From the NCBI GenBank assembly GCA_020064725.1, contig JAGTWJ010000001.1:3658001-3722000 (forward strand): a stretch of DNA of 64,000 nucleotides, written 5' to 3'. Below, piece by piece: positions 49,214 to 60,500 of this stretch; the first letter of the stretch is position 1, and each line of letters begins with the position of its first letter. The DNA comes from Drechslerella dactyloides. Lineage: Eukaryota > Ascomycota > Orbiliomycetes > Orbiliales > Orbiliaceae. The notes under the pieces were generated by a model. It saw only the letters and a list, made by a program, of their open reading frames with translations. It ran no database searches and was not told the DNA's origin. The position numbers and the translations under genes are program-made.

Positions 49214-50810
49214 ATGGCGTCTTTCAAGGCCAAGTTTGCATCGCTGGTGCAGGACCTGCGCAATAAGAAGTCGCGAGAGTTCTCCCGCCAGCCGCAGCCC
49301 GCGTACGCCGAACACTTCGCGGTGCCTCCACCACCGCCCCCTCCGATGCCCACCCTGTTCAAGTCGAAGTCGAGCTCGAAGAGCGGTGTCACGACGTCCA
49401 TCCACGCCGGTGGTAAAGGTTCTGCCAGCGACAGCGGGAGCGGCAATGGCGGCAAGGACGTTGAGCGGCCACCGTCGAGGTCTGGATTCAGCTTGCGAAA
49501 GATCGGGTCGAAGGCTTCGCTGAAAGAACTGCGACGACGAAGCTCATTCGGCGGCAGGAGCACGACGTCGGTAAATAAACTCGAGGACCAGGAGCAATTG
49601 GTGCCTCGGGAACAGCAACAGCAGGCGCTGGAGCTCACCCCGCCACCCTCAGCGGGGAAAAAGTCCCCACCGCCCCAGCTCCTCCTCTCGCACAACCAAG
49701 CTACACCGCCAAGCGGGTTCGACGACCTCGATGACGACCTGTACAGCGACCCTCTGCGCGACAGGCAAAAGGCCGAGGCCGCAGCGCGCAATCCGAACCC
49801 TTCGCCGCCCGCCGAGAAAGCGGACCCCCCGCCGCGTCCGCAGCAGATATCCACCATCGGCGCGAACAACCTGTACCATAGACCGGCGATGTTCATCCCG
49901 GGCACTAACTCCCAGGTACTCCCTACCATCCCGGCCTCGCCGGCCAGCACGATGGCGTCACCCATGACGCCCGTTAGCACCAACCCGTTCAGAAAATACA
50001 CCGCTCCGTCGCCGAAGTTTGCGGACATCTCAGAAGACCCCTTCAAGCCCATCTCGCCGATTATCGAGACGCGCTCCGTCGTATCGACGCCGCGCTTGGA
50101 CACGGAACTCGGGTTCGATACGGACCCGCAGACCGCGTCACCCACCACTACGACAAAGGCGCTCATGAACGGCCTCAACTTCTCCTTCGCGCCGCCACCC
50201 GTCGACCCGCTGCCGCCGATTCCAACGACGACGCCGCTGGCTGAGAAACCGGATGACATCCCGGACACGCAGGCGCCAGTTGCAGCCACCAAGCCATCTA
50301 TCAAGGCCATCGCACCGCCGACTGCCAGCAGCGGACCGACGCCGCTGTCGCTGGAGCGAACGCTGTCCGGCAAGACGCCGCAGTTTAAGAAGGCACCGTC
50401 GGGAAAAACTGCGATTCCGGATAACTTTGCGCCGCCACCACCGCCGCCGATGACGTTGCCGGCAGGTTGGACAGCGCGGTGGGACGCGAAGGAGGGCAAG
50501 TTTGCGTACTACCAGGGGACGCGCAGCCGGACCGAGCAGTGGGATATGCGTAAGTGCTCACCCTACATTAAATTTCACATTTACATTTCGTGTTATATAT
50601 CGTATAAGAGCTTGAGTAGACGGACTAACGTGGATTTGCGACAATATAGCAACCGAGCCCGCGAAGAAGCTGTCGATGCGCGACCGCCGAATGCGCAAGA
50701 AGAAGGAAGTGCAAGATACCATTGCCGCCCTGCCCTCCTACGCGGAAGCCAGCAGTCCTACGACCCTGAAGCCGGCGACGGCGACGACGACGACAACATC
50801 CAGGATATAA
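49214..50810 (+). CDS. WW-domain protein, 498 aa
   Basis: Exons are 49214-50549 and 50650-50810, with a 100-base intron (GTAAGT...TATAG) that splits the last codon of the WW domain. The start is the first ATG after a C/T-rich leader. A polyproline stretch lies near residues 37-46 and another directly before the WW domain. The WW domain (415-446) shows LPAGW, a central FAYY, the second Trp in EQWD, and the closing Pro supplied by exon 2. After it comes a basic stretch (MRDRRMRKKKE) and a Thr-rich end. The 370 residues between are Ser/Pro-rich and probably disordered. WW domains bind proline-rich ligands such as PPxY. The protein has no catalytic domain, so an adaptor role is likely. Partners are unknown. 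Confidence 0.88.
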
Positions 50811-51607
50811 AATTTACATCTCTCTCTCATCTGCACACTATTATATAAATATAAAAGATTGTCGTTAAATTTAAGCCACGTCTGGGACTGGATCCATCAT
50901 GTTCATTTATTCTCGTTATGTTTTCTAAAAAGTGGGCGAATGGGGTCGGTTTTTGTTTATTCTAGTAGCTTTAATTATTTGTGGTTACGTCGGCTTCGCT
51001 TCAGTTTGCGGCCCGCTTCGATAGACGGGCGTTATGTCATCGATATTCTCATCAATTTATTTCCTTTTTAGCATCTATATTTCCGGTTGTATTGAAGAGC
51101 TGTATGCTACGGATCGAAGGAGAATTTGTATCATCTGATCTTTACTTTTATTCCAGGCAAAAGCTTTGAATTTAGATATAAAGAAAACGTCGTAGTAGGT
51201 TATGTACAGGTGAAAAGGATATAGGAAATTTAGAAGCAGACGGTCGACCACAGTAAAAACAAATAATAAAAATAAAAATTAATAAACTCCACGGTCACCT
51301 TTGGTTTTGTTAACTTCAACAATAAGGTAAAATGCCAATCATCGATCTCAAGCAAGCAATCACACTGACACTATGTACAGAACCGTGCATCCAATTAAAT
51401 CTCAAAACACTGATCGAATCAATCGCAACTTCAAGCATTTCGTATCAATTGATCCCGTAATATGGTATCGTTAATCCAATCGAACTGCGCGTCCCCAAGT
51501 ATATCCTCCTCTTTCTGACTTCTAAGATGTTTCTTCAATGTAGCGTCATCGTCGACTCTCTGCGGTAGGTATATTTGTGAGGTAGAGTATTTATTTTATT
51601 TATGTAT
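50811..51607. other. Convergent intergenic region, AT-rich
   Basis: This is 800 bases between the convergent WW-domain and mitochondrial-protein genes. It is AT-rich with an A-rich run near 51258-51285, consistent with two 3' untranslated regions. No coding sequence is supported. Confidence 0.5.
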
Positions 51608-51865
51608 TTAAGCCCAGCTGGTAGAATATCCGAGCGCGCGCGTGGCGAACGGCCAGGCCAGCAGCGCGGCGCCGGGAACGACGAGCGTGAGCGTCCGCCC
51701 TAGCCGCGCGGTGTAGAACCCCAACGCCGGGCGAGAGGAGTGCATGTTGTGCAGGCCCGCGTTGATGGGTGTGTGCATTGTAGATGGAGGTGGATGAGCG
51801 GCAGTGGAGGCTAGGCGGCGCTGGACGGCGGTGAGAGCGGAGCGGCGGGCGACGGTTGACAGCAT
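51608..51865 (-). CDS. Small probable mitochondrial membrane protein, 85 aa
   Basis: A single exon starts at ATG 51865; the frame is open further upstream, but the downstream ATG opens a textbook mitochondrial presequence. Residues 1-21 (MLSTVARRSALTAVQRRLAST) are rich in R, S, A and L with no acidic residue. A hydrophobic stretch (about 59-74) could span a membrane once, and the C-terminus is short and aromatic (ALGYSTSWA). Size and layout fit small subunits or assembly factors of inner-membrane complexes, but I cannot name it. Codon use and the clear presequence argue against a chance frame. Confidence 0.6.
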   Translation of the reverse strand: MLSTVARRSALTAVQRRLASTAAHPPPSTMHTPINAGLHNMHSSRPALGFYTARLGRTLTLVVPGAALLAWPFATRALGYSTSWA

Positions 51866-53153
51866 TTTTATTATTTGGGGTTGTTTGTAGACTTTTGTCT
51901 GTCCTTGTATGTATGAGATTTTGGAGATGGTAGACTTGGAGATTGGAGGTATATGTCGTAGGTTGTCGTAATCTATGAACGTGGGATAATGGAACAAAGT
52001 CTAATGGACGAATAGGACTGTTTCGTAAATATCGATATCGATTGATCGTAGCCGGCCAAACTTTTTAAATTGGCAAATGCGTGTCGGCTGACTTTTTTGT
52101 TGGCTCGAAAATCAAAAAAAGAGGAAATGGAGATGTAAGTCTATTGCTGAGGTAAGAGCGAAGAGGTACTGTACTGATGAGGGGTGTGTAGTATGTATAT
52201 ATATAAGAGTAGTTTGTTCCGATTGTTTGTATGTTCAATGAGTAGAGTAGAGTAGAGTATACTGTATACTGTTTATGATCTGATGATGATGAGGAGATAG
52301 TAGCAGGACCTTCCTCGCTGTCGTGGGGTTATATATACATGCAGTTCATGAGTCGAGTCGGCCGGGCCACTCGGGCGAAGGGTCGCGGACGGAACGGGGT
52401 CCCGAAGCGCATGAGACTACAAACATAACACGCATTCTCGTCCATCGGAATAATCTAAGACGATAGAGCAAAAATTCTCTTCGGCATGTCATGCGCATCC
52501 GGCCTGTCAGCCTCAGGAACGTACGCACGAGGTAAGTTCCAAGTTACCAGCAGTGAAAGACTGGTGTGGTGGATGCCTGCATGACCACAACGCAGCCGGT
52601 GTAAATTGCAACATGACGTCCTGACAGCGCCAGCGTCAGGCCACAGTCGAGCGATGGGTTCACCACTGCTGGCGAACGCCGCTCGGAAAGGGAACTCTGC
52701 TGCTTTAGGTTGCGTGTCGTTCAGACGATGCTGGTGTGACGGACGGCGCAGCGGGGCAGGTTGGCTGGGTGGAATTTAGGCGTCGTGCGGTGTGGAGGTG
52801 ACTGTCACGCCACATTTTAGCTGGCGGCGGGGAACTCCGACCGCTTTGAATCACTCGAAATCTCGATTTGCGTCAAACACATTGAGGATGGCGAGATCCC
52901 ACATATCATGAATACGGGTATGGACTAGGTTTGAGACCAGCTTGGCTTCGTGGTATAGTACTGTATATCAGACAAAAACAGAATATTCCGTCCATCCGTC
53001 TATGCGTGCGAGCGAACGTACATACATACTCTATACATCTAGATATGGAAAACTCAAAACGAGTGGCCGATATCGACATCGCTATCGATATCTCCAACAG
53101 CCGTTCCGCCGTCTGCATGACGTGCATGCCCGTCGGCGGAATCACCGTACGTT
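51866..53153. other. Intergenic region with a GAGTA microsatellite
   Basis: This is the upstream flank of the mitochondrial-protein gene and the 3' flank of guanine deaminase. It holds a (GAGTA)4 repeat at 52240-52259. No gene is supported; frames at 52906-53259 and 52931-53572 are shadows of the deaminase end. Confidence 0.45.
52240..52259. repeat. (GAGTA)4 microsatellite
   Basis: Four perfect copies of a five-base unit sit about 375 bases upstream of the small mitochondrial-protein gene, immediately followed by two copies of a tactgta-like unit. Confidence 0.8.
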
Positions 53154-54686
53154 CTAAGACCTGCTCCAGACCTTTCGGCCCTTCACCCACACCGCCAGCG
53201 TGTTCCTGTCGTCTCCATTGTACACCCACTTGGCCACCCGGTCCTCCCAGCTTTCCCACCCAAACACGTCCACGGGCCCAGCCTCCCGACAGCTCTCAAA
53301 CGCAAGCTTATCCAGCACCTCGTCCGCTGCGAACTCCGCTTTCTCTTCGACGGCTTCCTCCTTCCGCACCATCTCCAGCCCGATCAGCTGCGCGTCCCAC
53401 TCCATCCCGACTTCGAAGCCGCCAATCTTATCCTCCAGTCCCACGACCTTGGCGCCGCCGCGGGTGCCCAGATACAGCGACTCCTCCACGCTCAACTTAC
53501 AGTGCTCGCCGTCCGTCATCGCCACGTGCCGGCTCACCAGCGCCGTCGACCGCACCGTCTCCAGCATGCTGACGCTGAACCCGCCGCTGACGTCCGTGCC
53601 GAGCCCGACGGTGATGCCGCAGTCCAGCAGCCACCGCACCTTGGCCCCGCCGCTCGTTAGCGCGCTGTTGCTCACCGGGCAGTGAGCGATTTTGGCGCCG
53701 CTATCCCGTATCAGCTCCATCTCCCGGTTGCTAAGGTGGATCGCATGGCCGAGGATCGTCTTGGGCATCAGCAGGCCGCAGGCATCGTACAGCGCCGCGT
53801 AGCTCTCATGCTCCGGGAACAGCTCGGCCACCAGCTGGATCTCTCCGTGGTTCTCATCAATATGCGTCTGGCAGGGGAGATTTGTCTCGCGGGCAAGCTT
53901 GCCGAGCTTTGTCAGCAGCTCTTCCGTGCAGCTGGGTGCGAAGCGCGGGGTGATGATGGGGGAGACGAGCTCGTAGGACGGGTCGATGGACTTGATGTGG
54001 TCGATGCACAGGCAGGTGTTCGCGACGCTCTCGTCCGCGGTTTCGTCGCGGTAGTAGTCCGGGTTGAGGCCGCGGTGGTCCATGCACATGCGGCCGACGA
54101 AGGCGCGTTGGCCGGCGGCGGAGCAGATGTCCGCGAGCAGGTTTGTCGCGGGCACGTGGATGGTGGCATAGTAGGCGGCCGTCGTGGTGCCGTTGGCGAG
54201 CGTGCGGGCGACGCAGCGGGTGTAGTTTGTGCGCGCGACGGCGAGGGAGGAGAAGGAGGCTTCTGTCGGGAAGGTGTACTTGTTCAGCCAGTCGAGGAGG
54301 GTGGTGGAGCCGAAGACGCCGGCGTTGGGGTACTGCGGGGCGTGGATGTGCGTGTCTGCGGCCAACGTTCGTTAGTTATAAAGATGCAAAGGTGAGCGCG
54401 TCGGTATGTCCATCTCACCGATGAAGCCCGGGAAGAAGAATTGGGTTCCGCCAGGCTGCGTCCTGACGACGTCGGCGCCTTTGTATCCGGGATACTTGTC
54501 GAGGACGGCATCGAGGGCTTGGACGTCCCGCTCGACAAACTCGATCACTCCATCGGGGTTCACGCCGATAGCGCCGTCCTCGCAAATGTCCAGCTTGCGA
54601 GCGTCATCACGAGGGCTGTGAATGAACGTCCCGACGTAGACGGTCGGATTGTTGACGACGCGGTATTTCCGGGTCGACGCAGCCAT
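53154..54686 (-). CDS. GUD1: Guanine deaminase, 489 aa
   Basis: This enzyme converts guanine to xanthine and ammonia in purine salvage and catabolism. Exons (minus strand) are 54686-54419 and 54355-53154, with a 63-base intron (GTGAGA...CAG). Splicing creates PGFIDTHIHAPQYP, the HxH metal motif (H92, H94). Other amidohydrolase-family residues are in place: H254 and E257 in QTHIDENHGE, H293 in LGHAIHL, and D344 in GLGTDVSGG. The Zn ligands and the proton-shuttle Glu are therefore complete, and length fits the family. The C-terminus (WVYNGDDRN then VWVKGRKV) is typical. The ATG at 54686 (MAASTRKYRV) gives the usual start. An in-frame ATG at 54752 would add 22 residues resembling a mitochondrial presequence. 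The 1.8 kb spacer to the divergent unknown gene should hold the promoter. Confidence 0.96.
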
Positions 54687-54752
54687 AGTGAACGTTCGGT
54701 GGAGCACGGACTGATATCTCGATATGGAGTTTCCGAGCCGCCGGCTGAACAT

Positions 54753-56508
54753 GAATATCTGGAGATGCCTCCAGCTGGCGATTGTACGGGTGCGATCCGA
54801 TCGACGGGGAATATACCACTATATGATGCTCGACTCTCTCGCAGTGAATCGATTGTCGATTGTCGAGGGTTTAGAACTCAGACTCGAATTTCGCGCAGCG
54901 GCAATTGGGATCTAGATCTAGATATAGGTTTCCGCCTCGGCCGGCGCATCTGTCTCATGCCGTCATCGCACCTTCCCGATTCGCCGGAGCTCAGGGGATG
55001 CATCGCTCGGCTCCAGCAGATCTCGGTCGGGAGCTTGAGAAGCTGTGCTAAACTCTCGTCGCCATGGGCTTGGTGTCATTCACGCGGCGGTGCTTTTCCG
55101 TGGAGGTCGGCCGGTTCCGAGGCACAACACAAGTTTGCCTGTGGTAGAATTGTGCGGCGAAAGCGTGGGAACGCTTATATGCGTAGCTCTGTACTGTGGG
55201 TGTGAGATCTCGAGATGCCGGGGCACCAATGCTAGGGAATGGCTCTTCGAAGGACGAGTCTCAATCATGGCGCCAGCTGTCGAGTAGCTCTCGGTGCGGC
55301 GTACGTCGGAGTCATCCCAGTGGGCTCCAGCCGGGAAGAGACTCCGGATTCATGTCCGTGCGCTTGAACCGCTCTCAGACCGCAAGACCAACAAATTCGG
55401 CTCTGCTCGTATTCGGTACGCGGGGGGCTGTTCGCTAGGCATAGTTGTAGTCCCGTCCAACGTTTAGATAAGACTAAAGTTGGATTCGAGGAGTTGGCAC
55501 GCGTCGATTGGCAGCCATGATCATAGTGGATAAGAGTGGATACAGGTCCGGTTGGGCCCCAGCCGCCCAGAAGGTGCTGTCCGGGGTTCCATCTAAACCC
55601 AGACCCGTGGTTTAGCTTATACTTCATCGATCGTGAATCTCACTAGAGGCGCACTTACAATCCGATTGGCGGCTGGTGGTGCCCGAGAGGACGCCTCGCG
55701 GCTGTGGCGATACGGCCCGCGAAGGAAGGCTATGGACAGGAAACCGGGGCAGGACAATCTTGTGAATGGCTGAGTGTGTAGAAGTAATGGATGCAAGCCA
55801 ATCTCGAGATCGCGAGATGGTTGGATGGTGGGGCGTCTCGATGTGGATGAAATGCCCACAGGTACTTGTGCTGGTGGGTGGTGGGGCATCTACCACTTAT
55901 GCACATGCAACAGCGGCCTGTGTTGCATTTCCAACGTCCCTCCTCGATAGTGTGACTTTGAAAATCGATAACTGCATAAATCTTGATACCTGCATGGCCA
56001 ATTTCGCAAGGCAGTTGGGCCAAGCTGCGCTCTGTGGCAGGTGAGACGCACGGTTTTGGCAAAGTCGCCTCGACGGAAGTGATATCCGCCTGCTCGGATC
56101 ATGTCAGGACCGCGCGTGTGGGGTCGGGCAGCAGTGTTTGTCCCGTTGGTTGCACACGGCACGTAACGTTGGCTTTTGGGAGGTCCGCGAAGGAGACAAC
56201 ATCCGGCCATAGAACGCCGGAATTCTCATGTTCGGGTGCACTGGCCGACATGGGTCAGGATCCTAGGACGGGGGTCCGGTCCAACGGAGCCCGATCCATG
56301 CTCGACTGCAGTCGACTGCCTCGTCTCCCCAGAGTATATTATCTCGACTGCGGCCGCCTTCGCCAGCTTGCCGCTTCATTGTGCCATCATAGTCTTTTGA
56401 CCGCGGGGTTGTATACGAGTTTCGCGAATCTCAAAACGACATATCATATACCCCACTATCGATATCTACTTATCCATCTAATTGTTTCTCAAATATTTCA
56501 CATACTCG
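54753..56508. other. Divergent intergenic region upstream of guanine deaminase and the 56.5 kb gene
   Basis: This is 1.75 kb holding two promoters. Several open frames (for example 55983-56525 on the + strand) run through, but none shows family similarity or splice-consistent structure. Confidence 0.45.
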
Positions 56509-57141
56509 ATGCAAAAATCAACTGAACCAGCTGCCAAAATGGTTCATGGCGTCAGAATCAACTGCCTCGGCGACCGCATGGCGCTGAAAAGACCGCACTA
56601 CGAAACCTTCGAGCTGGAAGAAAAAGACGAAATCTTCACAAAGCACGAAACCTCAGACATCCTAGACCGCATCGGCCTCCCAATCTTCACCCGCCGCCTG
56701 CCCGCCAATAAAACCTGGGAAGAAGAATCGGACCAGCGCGTCTTCGGCGGCTGGAGCCCCTGGAACAACCGCGAGGCCACATTCCTGCACCTGTGCCTGG
56801 ACCTGACGGCCGTCGTAGACCGAAAGACAGGGTCCATGGGCTACGGGTGGGCTCCCAAGCAATGGCAGAGCAAAGTTGGGAGTATCGTCGTCGTGCGACA
56901 GGATAAGAAGCCGCTGTCGCCGATACAGATTGAGGCAATCTGCAGGTATTGTTTGGAGAACGTGCAGCCGCTGGTCGGCCATTCCCTGGGAGAGTATGCG
57001 CCGGAGAAGCCGCTGGACAAGGAGTTGGTTCTCAAGATGATTTGCAGGGCTACGTTTGTTATCTTTTGGACCAGGTTTGTTGCTATGAAGATCAAGGAAG
57101 GCTCGAATCTCGATACCGTCTCTCCTTATAATGCAAAGTAA
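56509..57141 (+). CDS. Fungal protein of unknown function, 210 aa (or 200 aa from the second ATG)
   Basis: A single exon. In-frame ATGs lie at 56509 and 56539. The second opens MVHGVRIN and is the more likely start, because the first ten residues are poor in structure. The chain is compact, with many aromatic and charged residues: DILDRIGLPIFTRR, FGGWSPWNNREATFLHL, GYGWAPKQWQ, SIVVVRQDKKPL, VGHSLGEYAP and a C-terminal FVIFWTRF. No signal peptide, membrane segment or known catalytic motif is visible. The even amphipathic pattern and long uninterrupted frame support a real soluble protein. It resembles a conserved hypothetical fungal family in general appearance, but I cannot assign a function. 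Confidence 0.82.
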   Translation: MQKSTEPAAKMVHGVRINCLGDRMALKRPHYETFELEEKDEIFTKHETSDILDRIGLPIFTRRLPANKTWEEESDQRVFGGWSPWNNREATFLHLCLDLTAVVDRKTGSMGYGWAPKQWQSKVGSIVVVRQDKKPLSPIQIEAICRYCLENVQPLVGHSLGEYAPEKPLDKELVLKMICRATFVIFWTRFVAMKIKEGSNLDTVSPYNAK

Positions 57142-57557
57142 TATTATAATACTCCTGGTAAAAGGTACACCACGGACGTGCTTTTACGAAGGTCCCTCTG
57201 GTTTGGGTTTGGATTGTTGCAATTTGTGCGAGGGTCGATCCTGTTTCCGTTACCAGTATATACGTATACTTGGACAAGAAGCGAAGGGTAATTGTATGTT
57301 AGCCTGTTATACAAGTGATTTCGACCGCGAAAAGCTTTTAAGAGCCGCCATGTCATGTATCCAAATATACCACGGAGCATCAGCGACAATTTCATCGTGA
57401 GATAATCACATTATACCAAAATGTAATCTAGTTACACCGAAAACTAATGCTAGATAATCTACGCTCTTATATCTGTATGCATATAATGCCGATATCTACC
57501 ACGAGATAAATGAAAACGCCATCCCAATGCATCCCGCCGTATTCTCCAACGCTAGCT
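57142..57557. other. Convergent intergenic region
   Basis: This is 416 bases between the stop of the unknown gene and the stop of NTE1, AT-rich in its middle, consistent with two overlapping or abutting 3' untranslated regions. Confidence 0.5.
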
Positions 57558-60500
57558 CTATATGCTCGCCCGCCGCCCCGCCCGGCGCCACCTGATCCCC
57601 TTCCCGCCAATCCCCTCGCCGCCATTATCGCTCCCCCAAACCCTCAACCCGCCCTTCACCTCGCGCAGCTCCCGCAGGAAGCTCTTCCCATAAACGTACC
57701 CGACATTGTAAATCTCATCAAACTTGCCAAAGTCCAGCGTACCGTAAGGGTCGATCGGTGGCCGCATATAGTAGCACCCAGGCGCCTGCTTGGCCCGCTC
57801 CAGCGCGTCCACGCTGCTAACATACGCCAGCCGCGCCTGGATCTCCGCCAACGTCGGCGGGTTCGGCGTATAGCTGAAGGGGTTCCACCGGTTCAACACC
57901 GCCCACGCACCGCTCAGACTGTCCCCGTAGTTCTGCGGCGTGTTATCGTCCATGCTGCCGACATCGATCGCAAAGATCGTGTCCGCGCCAAGACTCTTCA
58001 TGTGCGATACCGTCAGATTGTCAACGTATCCACCATCGAGCAGCATGCTGCCTTCGTCGCACAGCGGCGGGAGGAGACCTGCGAGACTCATCGACGCCCG
58101 CACGTACCGCCACGCGTACCCGGACGTGTGGATCTCCATCCGGCTGCGGCTGATGCTCGTCGTGTTGCAGTAGAATTCCAGCCAAAAGTCCTCGATCTGG
58201 GAGTTGCCGAACGTCTTGAAGATCCCGCGGTTGAACTCGTGGCCGGTCGTGTAGCTGACGGCCGGGTACGTGAGGTCGAGCATGAGCCGCCAGAGGCTTG
58301 CCATTCGTCCGGAGAACTTCTTGGCCCATCCGTAGACGGGCACGATGTCGGCGTCGCGTGCGTAGAGGGCACCGACGAAACTGCCGATGCTGGTCCCGCC
58401 GACAAGGTCGATGGGGATACCTTCTTCTTCCAGCGCCCGGATCACGCCGACGTGCGCGATGCCGCGGGCGCCGCCACCGCCGAGGACGAGACCGACGCTC
58501 TTGCCGCAGAGACGTCGTGCGAGGCGGTGAAAGTCGCCTTTGAAGGGTACTTCCGCCGGGTACACGTGCCGCCGCGTGCGTCTTGAAATGTAGATTGAGA
58601 TTTCATCCTGGAGTGCCTTCGCGCGCTTTCTGATCTCCGAGCCGAATCGCTTGGGTTGCACCGGCTCGACGTTCGTCAGAGGAACCGCCATCTGAACGTG
58701 ATGGTGGCCACCGTTGATCCATATACGAGTCTGTAGCGGATATCATTTAGCTTCTTCGTTCGAATCATCAGTCGACGTTGGGTATCATACCTTCATCCAC
58801 TGCCTCGTCAAGCCAGGCCGCACGAACCGCTCGTGATGCAAGAGCACCAGCTCCTTCCGTGCCGTCGTCTTCATCCCGACCAGATACCGCTCGTAATCGC
58901 CAATCCCAGGATTTCCATCAGCCAGCGCAACCAGCAAGATGCAATCGGCTTGCGAGATGCAGGTCTGCGTCCACCGCGAATTCACACCCGTGTCCGCAAC
59001 GTACAGGACCATTCCGTACTTCTCCTCCTGGTCTGCTAGGAACTGGCTGAGCTTCAACCTTCCGATCCGACTGAACGCATGCCGGTCCAGATGCTTCAAG
59101 ACCGCCGCCTGGTTCAGCGTCACAGCGCCGTTCGGGACGCCGATTTGCTGCAGCGCGGTCGTCAACCGGTTGCTGAATTCCGTAACCGGGACGCCGCTAG
59201 CAACGGGTAAGATGCAGACGGTCCGTAAGTTCATCTTGTTGGCGGTCTTCGTGCTCCCAAGAATAGCATTATCCTTCCGATCGAGTGGCTGGTCCACCAG
59301 CGACCTCATCCTGGTGGCGATGATTTTTGAAATCTGTATCGTGATACCCGGATGCTCCAATGCCAGACTATTGAACAGTGTCTTCGGGAACCTCGCAACT
59401 TCCGTGTCGCGGATGGCATGCAGCGTAACAGGGCGGGTTGACTCTGTCAGAACCTCGAGCTCCCCGACAGACTCGCCTTGTCCATACTCGCCGACAACAT
59501 GCATATCGCCCTCGTCCGGATTTCCTCTGATAGCGCGCAGCCGGCCGTTGAGAATAATGTATATCGCATCACTAGAACATTGGTTAGTCAGTATGAGTTA
59601 ATGCTAAAGAACAGCGGCAAGCACTAACCTCTCATCACCTTCGCGATAAATCACTTGGCCAGCGTTAATTTGCAACCACTCGAGTGCAAAGTCGATATGC
59701 AGCATCAACCGCGGTAACAAGCTCGTAATTCGCTTCGCCATAGTCAGCAGCACCACGGGATTCTTGTCCATGATCCGTTCAAAGCTGCTTCGCGGCAAGA
59801 AGCCAACGTACACGTCCGTCTTTGCGCGTATCTCGACAAAGCTGCGGCTGCCGGATATGCAGCCAATGTACCCCGCCACGCCGCCGGGTTTCACCATGAA
59901 CAACGATCGGCGCGTCGGCTTCTTCGGCGTTGGCGTTGGCGGGACCGTCTTCAGAGAGCTGTTGGTGCTCGTCCGGCTGAGAGTCGGCATCATTGATGCG
60001 TTGAGGCTGACGGCGCTGTTCTTCCGGGTGGCATTGTGGCCTAGGACGCTCGGTTTCTTGTCGTCCTCAATCGCCATGGTGATATCCAAGAATCCGTCGA
60101 TGACGTAGTACAGCCCGGGACTTCGATCGCCTTCCTCGACTAGCACGCTGCCTTTCGGGAAGAACACGATGTCAACGTCATCTTTCATCCTATCCAGCGT
60201 TGCTGGCCCACCGAGTAGGCTGTTCGTCGACATGGTCGTCGATGCCACGGACTCAGTCTCGAGATCGTCGAAGGGGTCAATGTGCCCAAAGGAGTTGAAC
60301 ACTGCCTTCTGTCGCCTAGCATCGTACGATACAAGCCGCGGACTACCCTCAACTGAGCTGCCAGGGCGTTTGGCAGCATCCAGCTTGTCACCCGTCAGCC
60401 CGATAGCTTTGAACATGCACTCGAGCACCGCCTCGCGAAAGGAGCCCTCGTCCTCCTCTTCTAGGACGACATCCATCTGAGAGCCCCGACTGTTCACCAT

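Noticed and set aside
49138..50499. 453-codon antisense frame through the WW-domain gene
   Set aside because: Gly/Ser-rich mirror of the coding strand; the + strand has the WW domain and coherent splicing.
54441..55205. 254-codon + strand frame over the guanine deaminase start
   Set aside because: Antisense to a well-supported gene, with no recognisable domain.
55983..56525. 180-codon + strand frame before the 56.5 kb gene
   Set aside because: Promoter-region frame without family similarity; it overlaps the start of the better-supported gene in another frame.
57510..58586. 358-codon + strand frame over the NTE1 patatin domain
   Set aside because: Antisense shadow of the catalytic domain.
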